In this document: positions 25,799-33,982 of the stretch, in pieces | Position numbering within the stretch: position 1 is the first letter of the stretch | How the letters are laid out: the number at the start of each line of letters is the position of its first letter | NCBI GenBank assembly: GCA_019636655.1 | Contig: JAHBXB010000001.1 | Coordinates: 434,001 to 498,000 of the forward strand | Source of the DNA: Phycisphaeraceae bacterium | GTDB taxonomy: Bacteria > Planctomycetota > Phycisphaerae > Phycisphaerales > UBA1924 | Length of the DNA stretch: 64,000 bases | Direction of reading: 5' to 3' | Notes under the pieces: generated by a model | Databases searched by the model: none | What the model was told of the DNA's origin: nothing | The model's input: only the letters and a program-made list of their open reading frames with translations | Program-made: the position numbers and the translations under genes

Positions 25799-26737
25799 AT
25801 GAAGTGCTTTCGACTTGTCATCGTGATTGGCGGGCTCGTCGTCTGGGGCTCCTTGTTCTCGTGCTCCTCGGCCTCGAAGGCGCCCCCATCGGCGGGAACT
25901 GCCGAAACCGCCAGCCCGCGCCACGCGCTCCACAATGTTCACCGGGTCAACGATCGCATTGTCTCCGGGTCGGTCCCCGAGGGCGGACCGGGATTCGATG
26001 ATCTCCGGGACATGGGCATCCGGACGGTCATTTCGGTCGATGGCGCCACCCCCGACATCGAGGCCGCACAGGCCCGCGGGATGCGGTACGTCCATATTCC
26101 GGTTACCTACGCAAACGTGACCAATGCGCAGCGGCTGGAGATCGCCAGGGCGATCCGGGATCTCCCCGGGCCGGTGTATGTCCACTGCCACCACGGCAAG
26201 CACCGCGGGCCCGCGGCGGCCGCGGCGGCTGCTGTGGCACTGGGGATCATGACGCCCGACGAGGGGATCGCGTTCATGAAGGCGGCGGGCACCGCGTCGA
26301 ACTACCAGGGGCTGTATGCCTGCGTGTCAACAGCCGTCGTCGCCAGCGCCGCAGAAATCGACTCCGCGCCAGCGGACTTTCCGCAAGTGCGGCGGGCCCA
26401 CGGACTGGTCGCCGCGATGGTTGAGGTGGATCAGGCGTACGAACTTCTGGGGGAGATCCGGGCTGCCGAATGGCAAGTGCCTAAAACCCACCCGGACCTG
26501 GTTCCCGCAGCCGAGGCGGGGCGGCTTACGGACAACCTCCGGATCGGCGGCGAGGATCCGAAATGCCGGGACCTGGGGGACGACTTCGTGAAGCGGCTCG
26601 CCGCGGCCGTTGAGGAAGCGTCGGCGCTTGAGGAGGGGATCGTGGCGGGCGAGCCGCCGGAGTCCCTCGATGCCAAGTGGAAAATCGTCGCCGCCTCGTG
26701 CAAGGATTGTCATGCGACGTACCGGGACCGCAGGTAG
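25799..26737 (+). CDS. Lipoprotein fusing a dual-specificity-phosphatase-like domain to a c-type cytochrome motif
   Basis: 312 residues. The signal peptide is of the lipoprotein type: a hydrophobic stretch ending LFSC, with Cys22 as the likely lipidated residue. Residues about 45-170 form a cysteine-phosphatase-like domain: VNDRIVSGSVPEGGPGFDDL, MGIRTVISVDG, and the catalytic HCHHGKHR (HCx5R; Cys130, Arg136). A second half (about 185-312) is helical and ends with CKDCH at 301-305, the CxxCH haem-attachment motif, in a position typical of cytochrome c-prime-like four-helix proteins. Both parts should face the periplasm. Substrate unknown; HCx5R enzymes remove phosphate from proteins, inositides or other molecules. 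The ATG has only a weak ribosome site. Confidence 0.7.
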   Translation: MKCFRLVIVIGGLVVWGSLFSCSSASKAPPSAGTAETASPRHALHNVHRVNDRIVSGSVPEGGPGFDDLRDMGIRTVISVDGATPDIEAAQARGMRYVHIPVTYANVTNAQRLEIARAIRDLPGPVYVHCHHGKHRGPAAAAAAAVALGIMTPDEGIAFMKAAGTASNYQGLYACVSTAVVASAAEIDSAPADFPQVRRAHGLVAAMVEVDQAYELLGEIRAAEWQVPKTHPDLVPAAEAGRLTDNLRIGGEDPKCRDLGDDFVKRLAAAVEEASALEEGIVAGEPPESLDAKWKIVAASCKDCHATYRDRR

Positions 26738-26794
26738 GCAACCGGTTCAGCCAAAACGGGGGATTCGCCTCGGGCGGGGCCGATAGAGGGGGCC

Positions 26795-28150
26795 ATGCCG
26801 GACTACGAGGTGTACCTGCTGATTCTCAAGTTGATGTGGGTGTTCTTTGTCTTTGCGTTTGGGGCGTGTGTCGGGTCGCTCATCAACGTGCTGGTGTACC
26901 GGCTGCCGCGTGGGCTCAACGTGGTGACGCCGCCCTCGGCCTGTCCGGCGTGCGGCACGACGCTGACTTGGCGAGAGAACATCCCGGTGCTCGGGTGGCT
27001 GGTGCTCGGCGGCAAATGCCGGTTCTGCAAGTCAAAGATCTCGGCGCGGTACCCGATTGTCGAGGCGTTCGTCGGGCTGCTTTTCGCGGGGCTCTTTGTG
27101 CTGTGGTACATCGTCCCCGCGTACGCGGTCGAGTTGTCGTGGGACGGTGAGAAGTGGTCCTCGCTTCGTCCCTACTGGTTTCTCAACGACCCGTGGGACA
27201 CCTGGCCCACCTTCATCATGATTGTGCTTATGCTCGGGGCGTTGACGGCGATGACCCTGATCGACGCCGAGACGTACACGATCCCGCTGGAACTGACCTG
27301 GTTTATCGCCATCCTTGGGCTGGTTGTCCATACGGCTCACGCGGGTTGGGTTCAGGCGTACGCCCCGAATGGCCGGCTGCCATGGCCGGCGCCGCACATG
27401 AAGGACCACATGGGGTGGGTGTGGTGCATTGCCACGCCGACGAGTTGGAGGTGGATGGGGGCAGCCTTTGGCGGCGCCGTTGGGCTCGCCGTGTCCGGGC
27501 TGCTCTTGCGTCTCGGGCTCATCCGACGCAGCTTTGCGGACTACGACCAGTGGGAGGCTCAGGCACGTGCCGCGGCGGAGGCCGAGGGGGATATCGCGCC
27601 CCAGGCGACCGCACCGGAGATGTGGCTCATGTACCCGCACGCAAGGCGGGAGATGTTCAAGGAACTGGTGTTCCTGTCGCCCCCGATAGCCCTGGCGTGG
27701 ATCGGGGGGGTCGTGTGCCACCGGTGGCTTGCCAGCGACACCTTAGCGGGGAGGGTCGGCGTCGTTCCGGACCTGTGGCTTCAGGTTCTTGCCGGGGTGC
27801 TCCTGGGGTTTCTCGTTGGCGGCGGCGTGGCGTGGGGGATCCGGATCCTGGGCACGATTGCCTTCGGGAAGGAGGCCATGGGACTCGGTGATGTGTACCT
27901 GATGGCCGGAGTCGGGGCATGCCTGGGCTGGATTTCCGCCGTACTGGCCTTTTTCCTGGCGGCGTTCGTCGGGATCTTCTGGCTTGTCATCGGGCTGGTC
28001 GCGGGGGGCAGGGTTCAACGGCAACTGCCATATGGCCCGTACCTGGCGGTTGCGACCCTCCTGCTGGTTATCCTCAAGCCGGTTCTGCAACTGGGATTGA
28101 CCCTGCTTTTTCGGGTTCCCGCGGGCGATCCGCCGATCTACCTGCCGTAG
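26795..28150 (+). CDS. pilD: Prepilin peptidase / N-methyltransferase, enlarged
   Basis: 451-residue membrane protease of family A24, which cleaves the leader of type IV prepilins and pseudopilins and methylates the new N-terminus. It starts with hydrophobic helix 1 and the GACVGSLINVLVYRLPRG motif, then the zinc-binding tetracysteine C50-x2-C53 ... C75-x2-C78. Catalytic aspartates are Asp157 (LIDAETYTIPLEL) and Asp366 (GLGDVYLMAGVGACLG). The stretch between them is unusually long (about 200 residues instead of 60) and includes a charged segment (FADYDQWEAQARAAAEAEGD). Its presence means that type IV pili or a type II secretion system is made by this cell. Two hairpins follow the stop. Confidence 0.92.
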   Translation: MPDYEVYLLILKLMWVFFVFAFGACVGSLINVLVYRLPRGLNVVTPPSACPACGTTLTWRENIPVLGWLVLGGKCRFCKSKISARYPIVEAFVGLLFAGLFVLWYIVPAYAVELSWDGEKWSSLRPYWFLNDPWDTWPTFIMIVLMLGALTAMTLIDAETYTIPLELTWFIAILGLVVHTAHAGWVQAYAPNGRLPWPAPHMKDHMGWVWCIATPTSWRWMGAAFGGAVGLAVSGLLLRLGLIRRSFADYDQWEAQARAAAEAEGDIAPQATAPEMWLMYPHARREMFKELVFLSPPIALAWIGGVVCHRWLASDTLAGRVGVVPDLWLQVLAGVLLGFLVGGGVAWGIRILGTIAFGKEAMGLGDVYLMAGVGACLGWISAVLAFFLAAFVGIFWLVIGLVAGGRVQRQLPYGPYLAVATLLLVILKPVLQLGLTLLFRVPAGDPPIYLP

Positions 28151-28160
28151 ACCCCTCTGT

Positions 28161-28194
28161 CCGCGATGGATCGCGGCGAACCGCCGGGAGGCGG
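28161..28194 (+). terminator. Pair of short hairpins after the prepilin peptidase gene
   Basis: Two adjacent inverted repeats: CCGCGA-TGGA-TCGCGG (28161-28176) and CCGCC-GGGA-GGCGG (28181-28194). They lie just past the stop of the prepilin peptidase gene. No run of T follows, so they are not standard intrinsic terminators; they may stabilise the transcript end or assist factor-dependent termination. Confidence 0.3.
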
Positions 28195-28311
28195 AAACTG
28201 GGGCGGTGAGTCGGACGGGTTTGACACCGGCGGCGTTTCGGATAGCGTTGCCACTTCTTGACCCGTCGGGCGGAGCCGGCGGACTGGCTTGGATGCACGG
28301 AGGATGCGCGA

Positions 28312-28977
28312 ATGAACGTGTCGAACGGCTTGATCGGTCAGGTTGCGAAGCTGGTGGCCGGCGGGGTGATGATGGCGGCGTTGGCCGCTGGACTGGGGGG
28401 CTGTAACAACGATCTCAAGGATCAGAACGCGGCACTGACGCAGGAGAATCAGGAACTGCGCGACCGCAACTCGCAGCTCGAGAGCCAGCTGCAGACGGCG
28501 GACACGGCGAGGTCGGTTGCCGACGGCATGCCGACAGCGACTTATAGCACGGGCCGCCCCTCCGCTCGTCGGAGCAGCTCTCCCGACGACTTCGGTGCGG
28601 GCACGCAGATCTCCCGCCAGGGCAACGACATCGTGGTGACGGTTGCGGGCGACGTGCTCTTTGACTCGGGCCAGGCGACGCTCAAGCCGACTTCCAAGAA
28701 GACCTTGGACAAGGTCGCGGCGGCGCTCAAGTCCAAGTACAGCGGGAACCCCGTCCGCATCGATGGGTACACGGACACGGACCCGATCCGCAAGAGCAAG
28801 TTCGCGAGCAACGAGGCCCTGTCCGCCGCCCGGGCCGAGTCGGTCGAGAACTACCTGATCTCCAAGGGTGTCCCGACGTCCCGGCTCTCGATCCGGGCCA
28901 TGGGGTCGTCGAACCCCAAGCCCACGAAGAAGGACTCGAGGCGGGTCGAGATCGTCGTCATGGACGGCGGGATCTGA
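28312..28977 (+). CDS. OmpA/Pal-family peptidoglycan-binding lipoprotein
   Basis: 221 residues. The signal ends in a lipobox (AAGLGGC), giving Cys31 as the lipidation site. Residues about 34-60 form a short Asn/Gln/Leu-rich coiled coil (LKDQNAALTQENQELRDRN), like the stalk of Lpp- or Pal-like proteins. A low-complexity linker precedes the OmpA domain (about 105-221): LFDSGQATLKPTSKKTLDKV, IDGYTDTDPIRKSKFASNEALSAARAESVENYL and MGSSNPKPTKKDSRRVEIVV, where NEALSAARAxSV and RRVEI are the peptidoglycan-binding signatures. It should anchor the outer membrane or a surface complex to the cell wall. GGAGG lies 8 bases before the ATG. A strong terminator follows. Confidence 0.9.
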   Translation: MNVSNGLIGQVAKLVAGGVMMAALAAGLGGCNNDLKDQNAALTQENQELRDRNSQLESQLQTADTARSVADGMPTATYSTGRPSARRSSSPDDFGAGTQISRQGNDIVVTVAGDVLFDSGQATLKPTSKKTLDKVAAALKSKYSGNPVRIDGYTDTDPIRKSKFASNEALSAARAESVENYLISKGVPTSRLSIRAMGSSNPKPTKKDSRRVEIVVMDGGI

Positions 28978-29012
28978 TCGCCGCGGCAAACCCGAAGATC
29001 CATTGACCGAGG

Positions 29013-29045
29013 GTGTAGCCCGCGACGGTACGCGGGCTACACTTT
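29013..29045 (+). terminator. Intrinsic terminator after the OmpA-like lipoprotein gene
   Basis: A perfect 12-bp inverted repeat, GTGTAGCCCGCG (29013-29024) and CGCGGGCTACAC (29031-29042), with a 6-base loop ACGGTA, followed by TTT. It lies 36 bases past the stop codon and 12 bases before the tRNA gene, so it closes the lipoprotein transcript. The T run is short, but the stem is long and G+C-rich. Confidence 0.75.
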
Positions 29046-29056
29046 CGGCGTTTTAT

Positions 29057-29130
29057 GGGCGATTGGCGCAGCTGGCTAGCGCGCATGCATGACACGCATG
29101 AGGTCACTGGTTCGAGTCCAGTATCGCCCA
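29057..29130 (+). tRNA. tRNA-Val (anticodon GAC)
   Basis: A 74-base cloverleaf with all stems paired: acceptor GGGCGAT/ATCGCCC, D stem GCGC/GCGC, anticodon stem CATGC/GCATG with loop ATGACAC (U33, anticodon GAC, reading GTC and GTT valine codons), and T stem ACTGG/CCAGT with loop TTCGAGT. Discriminator base A. The 3' CCA is not encoded and must be added. No duplicated tRNA end was noticed nearby, so there is no sign of an integrated element. Confidence 0.95.
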
Positions 29131-29509
29131 CTTTCCACGGTTGCAGGCGGCTCGCATCGGTCGCACCGGCCCGCAAAACCCCTGCAAGACTCGGTGATTC
29201 GGCCTCATCCGGCGAGCCTGTGCAATCGGGTGCGATCGGGTACTTCGCCGCTTTTGGCGCCACACTCGGCCGCTTTCCGGCACGACCGCCTTCTTCTTGC
29301 TTCGGCGCCCCGGAGCAGTGGTTCTCGGTCCTAGCGAGAGCAACGGCTGACTTGTAGCCCGCTGATTTCATGAAAAGGCGAGGATAGTGCCTTGCGTCCG
29401 GCGGGTTTGCTGTATCCTCGCGGACCAAGACCTGAAAAAACACGATCGGTGTTCCCAGCCATCGTGGCTGGCTGGATTCTGTCCAAAGTGATGAGTTTGG
29501 AGGTAAACA
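29131..29509. other. 379-base region without a gene before the dockerin-like protein gene
   Basis: No convincing coding frame on either strand. The tRNA transcript should end here and the promoter of the following secreted-protein gene should lie here. TTGCGT (29392-29397) and TATCCT (29413-29418) look like promoter boxes, but the spacer is only 15 bases, so this is a weak suggestion. Confidence 0.4.
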
Positions 29510-31192
29510 ATGGAAGACGCACGAGCCACGCGACCGAACACAGCCGCCAACACCGCTCGCGTCGTCCAGTTTGCCATGGTGCTACTGGCAGTGCACGTTG
29601 CCGCGCCTGATCTGAGTGCCCAATGCTGGCTGAGCGGCGTTGGCGCCCCAGGGCTTGGCGGCGACGCTGCCGCTGCGGTCAGTTGGGATCCGGATGGGTC
29701 CGGCCCAATGCCGGCGGAACTGGTTGTTGGCGGCTCGTTTATCACCGCCAGTGGCTCAACCGTAAACCGCATTGCGCGATGGAACGGCACCACGTGGTCG
29801 GGGTTTGGAACAGGAATGAATGGCACTGTTAGCGCCCTGACGGTCCTGCCCGGGGGTGACCTCGTCGCCGCGGGGTCGTTCACCACGGCGGGAGGCATCA
29901 CAGTCAACCGCATCGCACGATGGAACGGGGCCGCTTGGTCCGCGCTGGGCACGGGAATGGACGACCTTGTCAACGCTGTGACGACGCTATCCAATGGCGA
30001 CCTTGTGGCCGGCGGGAGGTTTACCACGGCGGGCGGCGCGGCGGCAAGCCGCATCGCGAGGTGGGACGGGACGGCGTGGTCCGCCGTCGGTGGTGGGGTC
30101 GGCGGGACGCCCCCGTACTACGTTGTTTCGCTCAAGACGCTCGCCAACGGCGATCTGATCGCGGGCGGCTACTTCTCGACGGCGGGTGGCGTCCCGGCGA
30201 GTTCGATCGCGCGGTGGGACGGCTCGGCATGGGCGCCGCTCGGCGTCGGGATCAGCGGGGTTGTCAATGCGCTGACAACCATGTCCAACGGCGATCTGAT
30301 CGTCGGAGGACAGTTCACCAATACGGGCAACCTCGGGCTGGTGGTGCGGCGCATCGCGCGATGGAACGGCACGGCGTGGTCGGCCATCGGCACCGGGATG
30401 GATGGCGCCGGGTTCCCGTTGGTGTGGTCGGTGTGGACGCTGCCGCAGGGCGACTTGGTTGCGGCCGGCGACTTCAGCAGCGCCGGGGGAAACGTCGCGA
30501 ACAATGTCGCTCGCTGGAACGGCACCGCCTGGTCGGCGCTCGGTAGCGGCACCAACAACGTCGTGCGTGCGCTTACGACGCTCAACGACAGTACGCTTGT
30601 GGCTGCCGGCAACTTCTCGCTCGCGGGTGGAGCGACAGCGAATCGGGTTGCCCGGTACGCGACCGGCTTCACCGGTCCGCACATTCTGCAGCACCCGCAA
30701 GACTCCATTGCCTGTCCCGACCACTCCGTCGAGTTCCACGTGAGCGCCAACGGTCTGAGCCCCTTCACCTACCAATGGCAATGGCAGCCCGCCGGGACGG
30801 CCACCGCCTGGGTCGACCTCGCGGTCGGGGACAACGCCGATACCGGAGGCGTGCTCGTCGTGAATGTGACCAACGAGGCGACCGCCACGCTCGAGGCGCG
30901 CCCGCTCGCCGGGTACACCAACTTCGCGCCGCGTGAGTTCCGCTGTGTCGTCACCAATGCCTGCGGCGACAGCGTCACGAGCGACGCTGCAACCCTTACA
31001 GTGTGCCCGGCGGACTTCGACTGTGACGGTCAGATCACGCCTCTCGACATCGCCGCGTTTGTCAATGCGTGGTCCACCAGCCTTGCTACGGGCACTCTTG
31101 CCGGCGATTTCGACTCAGACGGGGCGGTAACCCCTACGGACATTGCGGTCTTCGTGTCCGCGTGGTTTAGTGCAGTTTCCAACGGGTGCTAA
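29510..31192 (+). CDS. Secreted beta-propeller repeat protein with dockerin-like C-terminus
   Basis: 560 residues. After a basic N-terminus and a signal peptide (ending near DLSAQ), about 6.5 copies of a 47-residue repeat fill residues 70-385; each has the form LVAGGxFTTAGG ... NRIARWNGTAWSALGTGM ... VNALTTLxNGD and probably gives one blade of a beta-propeller. An Ig-like segment follows (about 390-500: HILQHPQDSIACPDHSVEFHV ... CVVTNACGDSVTS). The end holds two Asp-rich Ca-binding-type motifs, CPADFDCDGQITPLDIAAFV and GDFDSDGAVTPTDIAVFVSAW, the dockerin-like tail frequent on planctomycete exported proteins, closing with a final Cys. GGAGGT lies 8 bases before the ATG. Role: probably surface attachment or binding; ligand unknown. 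Confidence 0.82.
   Translation: MEDARATRPNTAANTARVVQFAMVLLAVHVAAPDLSAQCWLSGVGAPGLGGDAAAAVSWDPDGSGPMPAELVVGGSFITASGSTVNRIARWNGTTWSGFGTGMNGTVSALTVLPGGDLVAAGSFTTAGGITVNRIARWNGAAWSALGTGMDDLVNAVTTLSNGDLVAGGRFTTAGGAAASRIARWDGTAWSAVGGGVGGTPPYYVVSLKTLANGDLIAGGYFSTAGGVPASSIARWDGSAWAPLGVGISGVVNALTTMSNGDLIVGGQFTNTGNLGLVVRRIARWNGTAWSAIGTGMDGAGFPLVWSVWTLPQGDLVAAGDFSSAGGNVANNVARWNGTAWSALGSGTNNVVRALTTLNDSTLVAAGNFSLAGGATANRVARYATGFTGPHILQHPQDSIACPDHSVEFHVSANGLSPFTYQWQWQPAGTATAWVDLAVGDNADTGGVLVVNVTNEATATLEARPLAGYTNFAPREFRCVVTNACGDSVTSDAATLTVCPADFDCDGQITPLDIAAFVNAWSTSLATGTLAGDFDSDGAVTPTDIAVFVSAWFSAVSNGC
29720..30661 (+). repeat. Tandem 141-base (47-residue) propeller repeats
   Basis: About 6.5 tandem units. 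Most are 47 codons, and two (the third and fifth) are 51-53 codons because of loop insertions. The most constant core is IARWNGTAWSALGTGM. The DNA also repeats recognisably (GCGATGGAACGGCAC-type cores), so the array arose by duplication. Confidence 0.8.
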
Positions 31193-31282
31193 GGGACAAT
31201 GGAGGGCTTGGTCCGGACCCTGATGTGAGTCCTCCGCTGGCTCGGTGATCTGGGCCGACGGCTGCTGTGGTACCCTGATGTT

Positions 31283-31903
31283 ATGGACTCGCCTTCCCAG
31301 GTCTGGAGCGAGAACATCGTGCCAGCGGCATCAGGTATCTTGCCGTCCGCCCCGCCGACCCGGGCGGGGGCATTGCCTGCGAGACGCACCGTCTGGCCGT
31401 CGGTGGTCGGTATCGTCGCGTTGGTCATCGGTGCCTTAGGGGTGCTGATGAACGCGTGGGGCGTCCTCATGATGCTGGTGCCGGCGGTCTCTCCCGGCAT
31501 GTCGTCGGTCAACAACGCGACGATGCAGGCATTTGAGACCTACGCACCGCTCCTCCTGCCCTGCTATCTCGCCGGCGTCGTGCTTGCTGTGACGCTGGGC
31601 GTTTCCGGGGTCGGGTTGTTGCAGCGGCGGCGGTGGGGGGCGCGGCTCGTGTGGGGCTGGGGATGGGTGAAGATCCTGCAGACGGTTGCCGCCAGCATCG
31701 GCGCGGCGCTGATGCAGCGGGCGCAGATGGTCGGGATGGTCTCGTCGACGCCAGTGCCGGCCGGAATGCCAGCCGGGATGCCCGATGTGGTGATGGTGCT
31801 GACTCTCATCATGTCCATGGCGTGGGGGCTCGCGCTCCCGGTGTTCGTGCTGGTATGGCTGAGCCTTCGGACGATCAGGGAGCAAACGGCCACCTGGCGC
31901 TGA
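31283..31903 (+). CDS. Hypothetical four-helix membrane protein
   Basis: 206 residues. A 35-residue hydrophilic N-terminus is followed by four hydrophobic segments: VVGIVALVIGALGVLMNAWGVL; YLAGVVLAVTLGVSGVGLL; a weaker helix around WGWVKILQTVAASIGAALM; and MVLTLIMSMAWGLALPVFVLVWL. A Met/Pro-rich loop (PAGMPAGMPD) lies before the last helix. The layout resembles small DUF-type membrane proteins of planctomycetes, but no family was recognised. It ends 15 bases before the zinc-ribbon membrane protein gene and reads the same way, suggesting a two-gene unit. No good ribosome site is visible. Confidence 0.6.
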   Translation: MDSPSQVWSENIVPAASGILPSAPPTRAGALPARRTVWPSVVGIVALVIGALGVLMNAWGVLMMLVPAVSPGMSSVNNATMQAFETYAPLLLPCYLAGVVLAVTLGVSGVGLLQRRRWGARLVWGWGWVKILQTVAASIGAALMQRAQMVGMVSSTPVPAGMPAGMPDVVMVLTLIMSMAWGLALPVFVLVWLSLRTIREQTATWR

Positions 31904-31918
31904 GGTGATCAGCGGCAG

Positions 31919-33418
31919 ATGACGGAGCGATTCGCGATGCGGTGCAAGATGTGCAACTACTCGCTCTGGAATCTTCCCTCACGGACCTGTCCGGAGTGCG
32001 GGACGCCCTTTCGGCCAAGCGACTTCGACTTTGTGCCCAACAGCGTGCGATTCTGCTGCCCGGGCTGTCGCCAGGATTACTACGGCACGGGCTCGCGCGG
32101 TCATTTGGTTCCAGGGGAGTTTGCCTGTGTGCGGTGTGGCCGGCATCTTCACATGGATGACATGGTGCTGCTACCCACGGAAGGCCTGGTCGAGGAGCAG
32201 ACGCAGGTCGACGTTGTGCCGTGGCTTGACCGCAAGCGGCGCGGCCGGCTCGTCGGGTGGATTACGACCGTAGGGCTGGCCCTTGGCATGCCGCGGCGGT
32301 TGGCAGGTGCAATCCCCGTGGGGCGAGGGACGGGAGCAGCCCTCGGGTTCCTTGTCGTCACGTCATTTGTCTACCTGGCCATCGGCCTTGCGGTTCCGGC
32401 GCTCGCCATGGCCGCGTTGACGGTTGCGGCGGGCCAGTTCGGGGCGCTCGTGTTGCTGCTGATCGGTCCGCTTCTTCTCATCGTTGCGATGGTGCTGTGG
32501 GCTCTTTGCACCCATCTGATCCTCGCGCTGACAGGAGGGACCCCGCGGGGTGTCTCAGGCACCCTTGCGTGCGCCTGCTACGCAAGCGGGGCAAATGTGC
32601 TTTTGGCCATCCCCTGTCTCTCGTTCTACATGATCCCTCTGGCGTGGATATGGAGCGCGATTGCTCTCAGCATCATGCTGATCGTGGCCCAGCGTGTCTC
32701 AGCTCTCCGCGGCATCCTGGCGGCCGTCATCCCGCCGCTGCTCCTGGTTTTGACAGGTGTAGGGCTCGTCGGCTTCGCCATCTGGACCACCACACAGCAG
32801 GTTGCTGCTATGGCGGCCACACAGTCTGGATCCGTCGCGGCGACCATGGCGATCGAGGCTGTAACCGACGGGATTATGGAGTTTGTGGAGGACAACGAAG
32901 GGTCGCTGCCGCCCCACGGTGTGGCGCTCGTTGCGGATCGGCATCTCTCGATTTCGGACTTGTACTCCAGTGGGATGCCGGCGGCACCGGACCGAATGGT
33001 GGCGGGCGTCGATCTGATCGACCTGGTCACGATGAGCCAGTCCGACAAGACGGCAGCGGTAGAGCGGGCGGCGGGGATGTTGCCGGATGGGGTCATTGCC
33101 CATCGGGTCGGTGACGTCGTGTTCGCCTACCACGGGATTGACATGGTCGATGAAGCAACTGACCCGCGGCTGTGGATCTGTGTGCTCGTACCAGAGAGTG
33201 GGGCTGGCCCGGCTACCCTCAGAATTATCCGGCGGATGGTTATGGTCGGGAGGGTTGACGGACAGACAGAAGGGTTCTCCAGCGATTCCTGGCCAGAGCA
33301 ACTGAACCTTCAGAACGCCCTGCGCGCCAAGCACGGGCTTGCACCGCTGCCCGATCCACTCGGTGTGTCGCAGGATGCGCCGGTCGCGGCGACCACTGGG
33401 TTACCGTCTGGGTTGTAG
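31919..33418 (+). CDS. Zinc-ribbon, Yip1-like membrane protein
   Basis: 499 residues. The N-terminus has two cysteine pairs of a zinc ribbon, C9-x2-C12 and C24-x2-C27 (CKMCNYSL, CPECG), followed by a second ribbon (FCCPGCRQDY ... FACVRCGRHL). Residues about 110-290 contain around five membrane helices with the wide spacing and small residues of the Yip1 superfamily (VTSFVYLAIGLAVPALAMAALTV, LLLIVAMVLWALCTHLILAL, ALSIMLIVAQRV). A globular C-terminal domain (about 300-499) faces one side of the membrane and contains an HGVALVADRHLSISDLYSSGMP segment resembling pseudopilin-type or DUF1559-type loops. Such zinc-ribbon/Yip1 proteins are frequent in planctomycetes; function unknown. Confidence 0.65.
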   Translation: MTERFAMRCKMCNYSLWNLPSRTCPECGTPFRPSDFDFVPNSVRFCCPGCRQDYYGTGSRGHLVPGEFACVRCGRHLHMDDMVLLPTEGLVEEQTQVDVVPWLDRKRRGRLVGWITTVGLALGMPRRLAGAIPVGRGTGAALGFLVVTSFVYLAIGLAVPALAMAALTVAAGQFGALVLLLIGPLLLIVAMVLWALCTHLILALTGGTPRGVSGTLACACYASGANVLLAIPCLSFYMIPLAWIWSAIALSIMLIVAQRVSALRGILAAVIPPLLLVLTGVGLVGFAIWTTTQQVAAMAATQSGSVAATMAIEAVTDGIMEFVEDNEGSLPPHGVALVADRHLSISDLYSSGMPAAPDRMVAGVDLIDLVTMSQSDKTAAVERAAGMLPDGVIAHRVGDVVFAYHGIDMVDEATDPRLWICVLVPESGAGPATLRIIRRMVMVGRVDGQTEGFSSDSWPEQLNLQNALRAKHGLAPLPDPLGVSQDAPVAATTGLPSGL

Positions 33419-33431
33419 CTAAATGGGGAAG

Positions 33432-33914
33432 CTACGCGTTCGCCTGTCCATGAGCCTCGACAAACCAAAGGGCCTTGTCCGTTCCTCGGGAGACCTCGGT
33501 GAAGATGTCCGCGGTGTTCTTGTCGCCGAGGCGGTCAGCCTGGTCGATGGCCTTTCGTGCTAGGGCGCCGAACGAGGCCAAGGCGGCAGAGAGCGCCGCA
33601 ACATGCTGACGCCCGCCGGAGATGTTCAGGGGATACTCCCCCAGCGAGCTCTTCGCCGCCGCAACGCGGGCGGTGCCGAGCGGAGTGCCACCGAGTTGCG
33701 CCGTCCTCTCGGCGATCAGGTCGGCGAACTCGCTGACCTCACCCGAGATCCGGTCGAACAACTCGTGGAGCGCGATGAAGGACGGGCCCTTCACGTTCCA
33801 GTGGGCCTGCTTTACCTGTGTCTGTAGGTCAACGCAATCGGCCAACCGGGCGTTGAGCAACTCCACAACGGCTGTTCGAACCTTGAGCGGAAGGTCATTC
33901 TTGGTCTTGTGCAT
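33432..33914 (-). CDS. dps: DNA-protection-during-starvation ferritin (Dps)
   Basis: 160 residues of the Dps mini-ferritin family, dodecamers that oxidise Fe2+ with H2O2 and store iron, protecting DNA. The ferroxidase-site residues are in place: His38 and His50 (QAHWNVKGPSFIALHELFD), Asp65 and Glu69 (EFADLIAER). The helix pattern and length agree with the family; the basic N-terminus (MHKTKNDLPLK) is short. ATG 33914 is chosen; TTG 33920 is the only extension. It converges with the zinc-ribbon gene (13 bases apart) and is divergent from the glycogen synthase gene. Regulation by peroxide would be expected, but no OxyR/PerR-type operator was recognised. Confidence 0.93.
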   Translation of the reverse strand: MHKTKNDLPLKVRTAVVELLNARLADCVDLQTQVKQAHWNVKGPSFIALHELFDRISGEVSEFADLIAERTAQLGGTPLGTARVAAAKSSLGEYPLNISGGRQHVAALSAALASFGALARKAIDQADRLGDKNTADIFTEVSRGTDKALWFVEAHGQANA

Positions 33915-33982
33915 GGGCAAACTCTAGACCGGATCGGCACGCGGCGATCCCGCATCAGTGCCGGTCGGTACACTGTGACCGC

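Noticed and set aside
29057-29130. tRNA as an integration site of a mobile element
   Set aside because: No duplicated tRNA 3' end, integrase or composition change was noticed downstream.
29720-30661. Possible CRISPR-like repeat array
   Set aside because: The repeats are in-frame protein repeats of 141 bases without short identical direct repeats and spacers.
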